This document shows, piece by piece, positions 24,841-30,484 of a DNA stretch of 30,484 nucleotides. A program made the translations under genes and the position numbers. Source of the DNA: DASWIG01 sp965371445 (GTDB taxonomy: Bacteria > Acidobacteriota > Thermoanaerobaculia > Multivoradales > J023); contig CBDUYN010000127.1 in assembly GCA_965371445.1 (NCBI GenBank), positions 1 through 30,484 of the forward strand. Direction: 5' to 3'. The number at the start of each line of letters is the position of its first letter. Position 1 is the stretch's first letter. The notes under the pieces are model-generated. The model had not been told where the DNA came from. It saw nothing but the letters and a program-made list of their open reading frames with translations, and did not search any database.

Positions 24841-26481
24841 TCAAGCGGCGGGCTGGGTGACCTGTCGGTCGGATTCCACCTGACCGTAATCGAGCTTGAC
24901 GATGCGGTCGGCCACGTCGTAGTAGTGGTCGTCGTGGCTGATGATCAGGGTCCCCTTGCCGCGGGCCTTGAGCTCCGGCAGAAGCTGGCGGTAGAAGATC
25001 TCTTTGAACACCGGATCCTGATCCGCCGCCCACTCGTCGAAGACATAGATCGGACGATCTTCGAGATAGGCCGTGAGCAGCGCCAACCGCTTGCGTTGCC
25101 CCTGGGACAGGTCGGTGGTGGAGAGCCGGTTGCCGTCGATCTTCACCTTGTGATCGAGCTGGAGGCGGCTCAAGTACTCACGCGCCCGGTCGTCGGCGTC
25201 CACCGCCTCCAACCCTAGCAACTGCTCGAAGAGAAAAAAGTCGGAGAATACGACCGAGAACAGCTGCCGGTAGGCTTCCCGGTTCTCATCGGTGATCGGC
25301 CGGCCGTCGAGACGGATCTCGCCGTCCGTTGGGGCGTAGAGGCCGATCAGCACCTTGGCCAGGGTGGTCTTGCCGCTGCCGTTGCCGCCCACCAGAAAGA
25401 CCAGCTCTCCGGGCTCCAGGCGGAGGTTCAGGGGGCCGAGGGTCCAGGTTTCGTTCTCCTTCTCGTGAAAGTATTCGTGGGCGACGGCGTCGAGCTCGAG
25501 CCGCTGCCAGGACGGTTCTCCCGGCACCTCGGTCACCTCGCCTTCCTCGGCCTCTTCCGCCGCGAGCGACATCCCCAACTGCTCGACCTTCTTGTAGGCG
25601 ACGTTGCCTCGGCCGACGGCCGGCAAGATCGACAGGAAGAGCTCGAGCGGCGACATCATGAACAGGATCGTCAAGATGTAGCCGGTCAGGATCTCGGCGC
25701 TGACCTCGTACACCAGGGGCAGGGCGAAGAGCAGAAGGCCCATCAGGACGAAGAACAGGAGCTGTCCCCAGGTGGCGACCACCGCGAAGATGGTCAAGCC
25801 GGTGACGTTGTGGTCGCGATACGACCCGGCGGTGGCCTCGAGCACGTCGGTAAGGAAGGCCTGGCGGCGGCGGCGATGGAGCTTGAGCTCCTTGGACCCG
25901 TCGGTCAGCGCCCGGAAGTGCTTGTACATCTCGTCCTGCTCCTCGCGCGCGGCGGTCAGGGAGCGCATCGTGCCGCGACCGAGGAGCGAGTAGGTCACCG
26001 AGCCGACCAACAGGAAACCGACGACCGCCAGGAAGACCGGCCAGGAGAGCCACAGCAGGTAGGCCATGCAGCCGATCAGGATGGCACTGTTGATGGTGAC
26101 GAGGTGAAAGATCTGGAGCACGTTGGTGATGGTCTGCACGTCGTCAGTGAGGGCGGCTAGCAGACGGTGGGGGCCGAGCTCCTCCAGCCGCCGCTGCGGT
26201 ACGCCGAGAATCCGGCGGCACAGACGCATGCGCAGGTTGTAGATGGTCCCCTGGCTCAGCCGCACCAGCAGGATCTGCGAGGCGATCTTGCTGATCAGCA
26301 CGACCAGGCAGAGGGCGACGAAGGCCCAGACCAGCTGGAGGAAAGGGACCTCGTCGCGGGTGAGAGTCACGTTGATGACGGCGATCAGGGCGGTGTTGGT
26401 GATTCCCGCGATCAGCCCCGCGAGGTTGGCGAGGAGGATATAACCCGGGGCAGTGCGAAACAGCAGCGAAAAGAGATTCAC
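24841..26481 (-). CDS. Cyclic-peptide-type ABC exporter (fused membrane and ATPase domains)
   Basis: This 546-residue half-transporter starts at GTG 26481. The AAGGAG site lies across the stop of the synthetase gene 7 bp upstream, so the two are translationally close. Residues ~1-290 form six membrane helices (LLANLAGLIAGITNTALIAV; ILTILFMMSPLELFLSIL). The ATPase has Walker A GGNGSGKTT (365-373), signature LSQGQRKRLAL (458-468), Walker B YVFDE (479-483, catalytic Glu483) and switch His516 (ISHDDHYY). The FDEWAADQDPVFK run and HDDHYY pattern mark the cyclic-peptide/siderophore exporter group (SyrD, PvdE). It probably homodimerises in the inner membrane and exports the peptide made by the upstream synthetase. 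PvdE-type members move acylated siderophore precursors to the periplasm. Confidence 0.93.
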   Translation of the reverse strand: MNLFSLLFRTAPGYILLANLAGLIAGITNTALIAVINVTLTRDEVPFLQLVWAFVALCLVVLISKIASQILLVRLSQGTIYNLRMRLCRRILGVPQRRLEELGPHRLLAALTDDVQTITNVLQIFHLVTINSAILIGCMAYLLWLSWPVFLAVVGFLLVGSVTYSLLGRGTMRSLTAAREEQDEMYKHFRALTDGSKELKLHRRRRQAFLTDVLEATAGSYRDHNVTGLTIFAVVATWGQLLFFVLMGLLLFALPLVYEVSAEILTGYILTILFMMSPLELFLSILPAVGRGNVAYKKVEQLGMSLAAEEAEEGEVTEVPGEPSWQRLELDAVAHEYFHEKENETWTLGPLNLRLEPGELVFLVGGNGSGKTTLAKVLIGLYAPTDGEIRLDGRPITDENREAYRQLFSVVFSDFFLFEQLLGLEAVDADDRAREYLSRLQLDHKVKIDGNRLSTTDLSQGQRKRLALLTAYLEDRPIYVFDEWAADQDPVFKEIFYRQLLPELKARGKGTLIISHDDHYYDVADRIVKLDYGQVESDRQVTQPAA

Positions 26482-26488
26482 CGGACTT

Positions 26489-29400
26489 CTAGCTCCTTGT
26501 CTTGGCGTGAGCCTGGTCGAGGCAGGCACGCAGCTCGGCGGCCAGGTGGGTGACGTGGGGTGGACGGAAGATGGAAAAGTGATTGCCGGGAATCTCGTGG
26601 ACCTCGACGCCGTACGCCGCCAGCTCGCCCCAGCCCATCTTGGGATCCGAGACCGTCCGGACGATCTGCCGGATGCCCCTGGCGATCCGGGGCCAGCGGC
26701 TGGCCGCGGGCGCCGCGATCAGCGGCTTGCTGGCCCGCAACAGCGTCACTCGCCCTGGATAGGGCCGTGGCACGTAGCTCCAGCGGGCCTCGATGTGGCT
26801 CTTGAGGAGCTCGAATCGGCGCCTCGCCTCGCCCGGCTCCATCTCGCCGGGCAGGAGGCCGGCGTCCCGCGCCCAGCTCAGGATCTCGGCCAGCTGCCCG
26901 TCGGTCCCGAGCTTCGCGAGCTTCTTCCACGGCAGCCGGCTGTCGTCGGGGGGCAGGCCGAGGTGGAGGGCGAAGTTGGCCACGAAGAAGGCCTCCCGAT
27001 CCCGCGGGGGACGGTCGCCCGGGCTCATGGGGGTGGAGTCGATAAGGGCGAGGAGGGCCACCTCGTGGCCCTGCGCCGTGAGCTTTTGGGCCATCTCGTA
27101 GGCGACCACGCCGCCGAAGGAATGGCCGCCCAGGAAGTACGGCCCTCGCGGCTCCGTCTCGAGGACCACGGCGGCGTAGTGGGCCGCCAGGTCCTCGACG
27201 CGGTGATGAGCTTCTCCGCCGCCCTCCCCCTGCAGGGCGTAGAACGGCCGGTCCGGGGCCAGGCGGCGCGCCAGATCGAGATAGCTCAGCACCCCGCCGC
27301 CGGCCGGATGGACGCAGAAGAAGGGCGGCCGGGAGCCCCGCGGCTGCATCTTCACCACCATCGGCTGGCGCCCGTCCGTCTCCTGGCGGAGCACGCGCGC
27401 CAGGTTCTCGACGGTCGCCCGCTGGAGCAGGGCGGTCAGCGGCGGCCTCTTGCCGACGGTCGACTCGATTCGCGCCATCAGGGTCACCGCCAACAGGGAG
27501 TGGCCGCCGAGCTCGAAGAAGTCATCGTCGATCCCGACCGGCTGGACGCCCAGCAACTCCTGCCAGATCCGGGTCAGCTGCAGCTCGAGCTCGTCCCGCG
27601 GGGCGACGACGGCCCGGTCGCGTTCGAGCTCGGCCTCCTCGGGAGCCGGCAGCGCATGACGGTCGACTTTGCCGTTGGGCGTCAACGGCAGCGCCCAGAG
27701 CGGCACGAAGGCGGCGGGCACCATGTGCTCGGAGAGCCGCTCGCGGAGGAAGTCACGGAGCTCGCCCGCCGCCGGGCGCGGCTCGCCGGTGGCGACGACG
27801 TACGCCGCCAGGCGCCGGTCGCCGGTCGGATCCTCGCGCACCGTGACCACCGCCTGCCGGACCCCGGGATGCTCGGCCAACACCGCCTCGATCTCTCCGA
27901 GCTCGATCCGAAAGCCGCGCAGCTTGATCTGATGATCGATCCGTCCCAGGAGCTCGACGGTGCCTTCCGGCAGGTGGCGCGACAGGTCTCCCGTCTTGTA
28001 GAGGCGCCCTCCCGGCTCGGAGCTCCACGGATCAGGAACGAAGCGCTCGGCGGTGAGCGCCGGGCGGTCGAGATAGCCGCGCGACAGGGCGACGCCGCCG
28101 ACGTGGAGCTCCCCTGGAACCCAGACCGGCTGCGGCCGCAAGCGGCGGTCGAGCACATAGATCCGGGTATTGGCGATCGGCCGTCCCAGGGGCACCGCGC
28201 CGCTGCGGCCGGCGCCGTGCTCCAGCCGCCGGGTCATCACCGCCACGGTGGTCTCGGTGGGGCCGTAGCTGTTGAAGATCACGCAGTCGGGGGCCAGGGC
28301 CCGGATCTCTTCGATCCACTCCCAGCGCAAGGCCTCCCCGCCCAGCACCAGGCGCTGCCGCGGCAGGATACGCTGCGGATGGGAGTAGGTCATGAGCGCC
28401 GCCAGGTGGCTCGGCACGATCTTGAGCACGTCGATCCGGTGGCGCTCGAAGACTTCGGCCAGGGCAGCGGGATCGGCGACGCGGTGCTCGGGCACGACGT
28501 GCAGGCAGCCGCCGCTCGCCAGCGCGAGATAGAGCATGGTGTTGCCGAGATCGGCGGCGAAGGTGGAGACCATCGCGTAACCGGCGCCCGGCGGCAGGTC
28601 CAGGCGATCCCCGAAGCTCAGGATGTAGTTGAGCATCTGGCGGTGGGCGATCATCACACCCTTCGGCCGGCCGGTGGAGCCGGAGGTGTAGATCACGTAG
28701 AGCAGGTGCTCCGGCACCGTGCGGCTCGCGGGGCGTTCGGCGCTCTGGTTGACGATCGCCTCCCGGTCGCCGTCCAGCAGCACCGTCTCGGGACGTTCCT
28801 CGGGCAAGGCGTCCAGCAGTCCCTGGCGGGTGACGAGAAGCTTGGGCCGGGCGTCCGCGAGCACGAAGGCCAGGTTTCGCCGGGGCTCCACCGGGTCGAG
28901 CGGCAGGTAGGCGCCGCCGGCCTTGAGCACCCCCAAGAGGGCGACGACCATCTCCTCCGACCGTTCCAGGCAGAGCGCCACCGGCGCCTCGGGGCCGACG
29001 CCGCGCCGGCGGAGGCAGTGGGCCAGCCGATTCGCCCTCTCTTCGAGCTCGGCATAGGTCAGCTGCCGGCCTTCGCAGGCGACGGCGATATTCTGCGGTG
29101 CGCGGTCGGCCTGTTCCTCGAAGAGATGGTGGAACCCGGCTTGCGGCAGCGGCTCGCGCGCGGTGTCGTTGAACGCCACCAACAGCCGCCGGCGGGCAGC
29201 CTCGCTCAGGACCGCGAGCTCGCCCACCGGCGCCCCGGAGCGGTCGACCACGTCCGCCAGCAGGGTCTCGAGCTGTTCCCCCAGGCGGAGGACGTCCGCC
29301 TGCCGGAAGCAGTCCGGGCAGTAGTAGAAGGCGGTGGACAGGGCGCCACCGGTGCGCCCGCAGGAGAGCCGCAGAGCGAAGCGGTCGGCGCACAGATAAT

Positions 29401-30469
29401 GGTCGCGCACCGAGATCGACAGATTTGCCGCGCGATGCTTCGCGGGCCGTTCCTCGTAGTCGAAGCCGACGGCAAGATCTCCAGCCGGGACGAAGTAGCC
29501 CTGCCATTCGTAGGCCTCGCTCGTGAAGCGATCGACCTGTCGCAGGACTTCCTCGAAGCACAGATCCTCCATCCACCGGACACCGACCGGCAACCACTTG
29601 GCGTAGAGACCGAGAGCGCCGTAGAGCGGCGCGAGCTCCCGGCCGTCGAAGGCCGCGCCGACCACGACCGTCGCCTGGCCGCTGAGGCGCCAGAGCAGCA
29701 TCTGCCAGGCGACCTGAATCACAACCGCCACCGCGGTGTCCTGCCGGGCGGCGAGGGAGTCCAGCTGGGCGACGAGCTCGGGAGAGAGCGTCCGTTCGAG
29801 CACCTCCGGCTCGAAGGTCTCGGCCGGCGACCTGCCGGTGGCGAACGGCAGCGGCAGCTCGGCGTGGCGGGACCCGTCCTGCCGGCGCCAGAACGCCCGG
29901 CCTTGCTCTGCCTGCTCGTCGGCGAGCAGAGCGTGCTGCCACTCGGCGAACCGGACGTAGGGAAAGGCCTCCCCGGCGACGGGCTTGCCGGAGAGAAGGG
30001 TGTCGAGCTCGGCGATCAGGTTCTTGAGCGTCCGTGCGTCGGCGCACAGGGCCGGCGCGGCGAGCAGCAGCACGTGTCTTCGGTCCGCGAGCCGCAGCAG
30101 GGTGGCGCGCAGCGCCGGGCCGGTTTCGAGATCGAACGGCCGCCGGCGTTCCTCGCCGAAGAGCTCGTCAAGCCGGGCCTCGCGGCCCTCCGCTGCCAGG
30201 TGTCGGAGATCCATCTCGCGCCACTCCGGCGCGGCACCTTGCCCGAACCGTTGGATCGGCAGCTCGTGGTCCGGCAGGAGATGGAAGGTCGCCGTCAGGA
30301 TCTGGTGCCGGGCGACGATCTCAGCCACAGCCTCGGCGAGCCGCGGGGCCTCCAGCTCGCCCTCGAGGAGGAGAGCGCATTGGGCCCGGAACGCGGCCGG
30401 GCTCGCAGCCTGCAGACGCCAGATCCGCGCCTGCTGCGGCGAAAGCCGATAGCCCGCGATCGCTGTCAC
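26489..30469 (-). CDS. Nonribosomal peptide synthetase, terminal module C-A-PCP-TE
   Basis: 1326 residues from GTG 30469 (GGAGGACCG just upstream). C domain ~5-435: its HHxxxDG motif is replaced by P139-A-L-C-A-D144-A, so both His are lost. A domain ~440-945: YTSGSTGRPKGV (A3), STFAADLGNT (A4), NSYGPTETTV (A5), YKTGDLSR (A7), GRIDHQIKLRGFRIELGEIE (A8) and NGKVDR with Lys934 (A10). Aligned by hand to GrsA, pocket residues are D640, L641, T644, K683, V708, G710, S734, V742, A743 and K934, resembling Asp and Asn codes. PCP ~960-1030, phosphopantetheine Ser991 in GGHSL. Type I thioesterase ~1048-1320 with GHSFGG (Ser1117) and a late GNHFSIF His, for release or cyclisation. This is the last module of the line; earlier modules lie right of the window. 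Confidence 0.95.
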   Translation of the reverse strand: MTAIAGYRLSPQQARIWRLQAASPAAFRAQCALLLEGELEAPRLAEAVAEIVARHQILTATFHLLPDHELPIQRFGQGAAPEWREMDLRHLAAEGREARLDELFGEERRRPFDLETGPALRATLLRLADRRHVLLLAAPALCADARTLKNLIAELDTLLSGKPVAGEAFPYVRFAEWQHALLADEQAEQGRAFWRRQDGSRHAELPLPFATGRSPAETFEPEVLERTLSPELVAQLDSLAARQDTAVAVVIQVAWQMLLWRLSGQATVVVGAAFDGRELAPLYGALGLYAKWLPVGVRWMEDLCFEEVLRQVDRFTSEAYEWQGYFVPAGDLAVGFDYEERPAKHRAANLSISVRDHYLCADRFALRLSCGRTGGALSTAFYYCPDCFRQADVLRLGEQLETLLADVVDRSGAPVGELAVLSEAARRRLLVAFNDTAREPLPQAGFHHLFEEQADRAPQNIAVACEGRQLTYAELEERANRLAHCLRRRGVGPEAPVALCLERSEEMVVALLGVLKAGGAYLPLDPVEPRRNLAFVLADARPKLLVTRQGLLDALPEERPETVLLDGDREAIVNQSAERPASRTVPEHLLYVIYTSGSTGRPKGVMIAHRQMLNYILSFGDRLDLPPGAGYAMVSTFAADLGNTMLYLALASGGCLHVVPEHRVADPAALAEVFERHRIDVLKIVPSHLAALMTYSHPQRILPRQRLVLGGEALRWEWIEEIRALAPDCVIFNSYGPTETTVAVMTRRLEHGAGRSGAVPLGRPIANTRIYVLDRRLRPQPVWVPGELHVGGVALSRGYLDRPALTAERFVPDPWSSEPGGRLYKTGDLSRHLPEGTVELLGRIDHQIKLRGFRIELGEIEAVLAEHPGVRQAVVTVREDPTGDRRLAAYVVATGEPRPAAGELRDFLRERLSEHMVPAAFVPLWALPLTPNGKVDRHALPAPEEAELERDRAVVAPRDELELQLTRIWQELLGVQPVGIDDDFFELGGHSLLAVTLMARIESTVGKRPPLTALLQRATVENLARVLRQETDGRQPMVVKMQPRGSRPPFFCVHPAGGGVLSYLDLARRLAPDRPFYALQGEGGGEAHHRVEDLAAHYAAVVLETEPRGPYFLGGHSFGGVVAYEMAQKLTAQGHEVALLALIDSTPMSPGDRPPRDREAFFVANFALHLGLPPDDSRLPWKKLAKLGTDGQLAEILSWARDAGLLPGEMEPGEARRRFELLKSHIEARWSYVPRPYPGRVTLLRASKPLIAAPAASRWPRIARGIRQIVRTVSDPKMGWGELAAYGVEVHEIPGNHFSIFRPPHVTHLAAELRACLDQAHAKTRS

Positions 30470-30484
30470 CGGTCCTCCGACGCT

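Overview
The window looks like a piece of an Acidobacteriota chromosome, probably near Thermoanaerobaculia or Holophagae. This is an inference from high GC, two intact and one fragmentary copy of the duplicated MacB/FtsX-type permeases typical of that phylum (ADOP family), two-component-type beta-propeller sensors, and secreted proteins with acidobacterial repeat domains. There is no phage, insertion sequence or CRISPR array.

Layout. Positions 1-2300 hold three damaged genes in a row on the + strand: a pentapeptide/TIR protein with a one-base frameshift, a deiodinase-like redox protein with an in-frame TGA exactly at its active site, and a short-chain dehydrogenase missing its middle. Positions 2400-7230 hold an ABC permease, a small membrane protein, a PspC-domain protein (minus strand) and a trans-sulfuration PLP enzyme. 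A minus-strand array of three tRNAs (Ile, Phe, Arg) with a plausible promoter follows at 7273-7607. After a kinase relic, a mostly minus-strand block (8528-18403) encodes a cobalamin-binding radical SAM enzyme, a propeller sensor with a PP2C/SpoIIE phosphatase output, a secreted NxxGxxAF-repeat protein and a 957-residue secreted multidomain protein. Positions 18700-19720 contain further gene relics. A penicillin-acylase-family enzyme and a second ABC permease diverge from a 227-bp intergenic region. The right end is the terminal part of a nonribosomal peptide cluster on the minus strand: a C-A-PCP-TE synthetase followed by a cyclic-peptide-type ABC exporter.

Two signals stand out. First, the TGA at 1424-1426 lies in a deiodinase-like Thr-x-Pro-Pro-Phe context and is followed by a perfect 7-bp hairpin whose spacing and loop G fit the bacterial SECIS rule, so the ancestral gene was very probably a selenoprotein. 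The rest of its thioredoxin fold is now deleted. Second, the NRPS condensation domain has lost both histidines of HHxxxDG, while the adenylation domain's hand-read pocket resembles Asp/Asn codes. A broader pattern is that several genes keep their ends but have lost their middles. This is either local genome decay or an assembly artefact, and the sequence alone cannot decide between them.

Genes likely to act together are the synthetase and exporter (peptide assembly, release and export). The long minus-strand block is less clearly one operon, because gaps of 120-660 bp separate its members.
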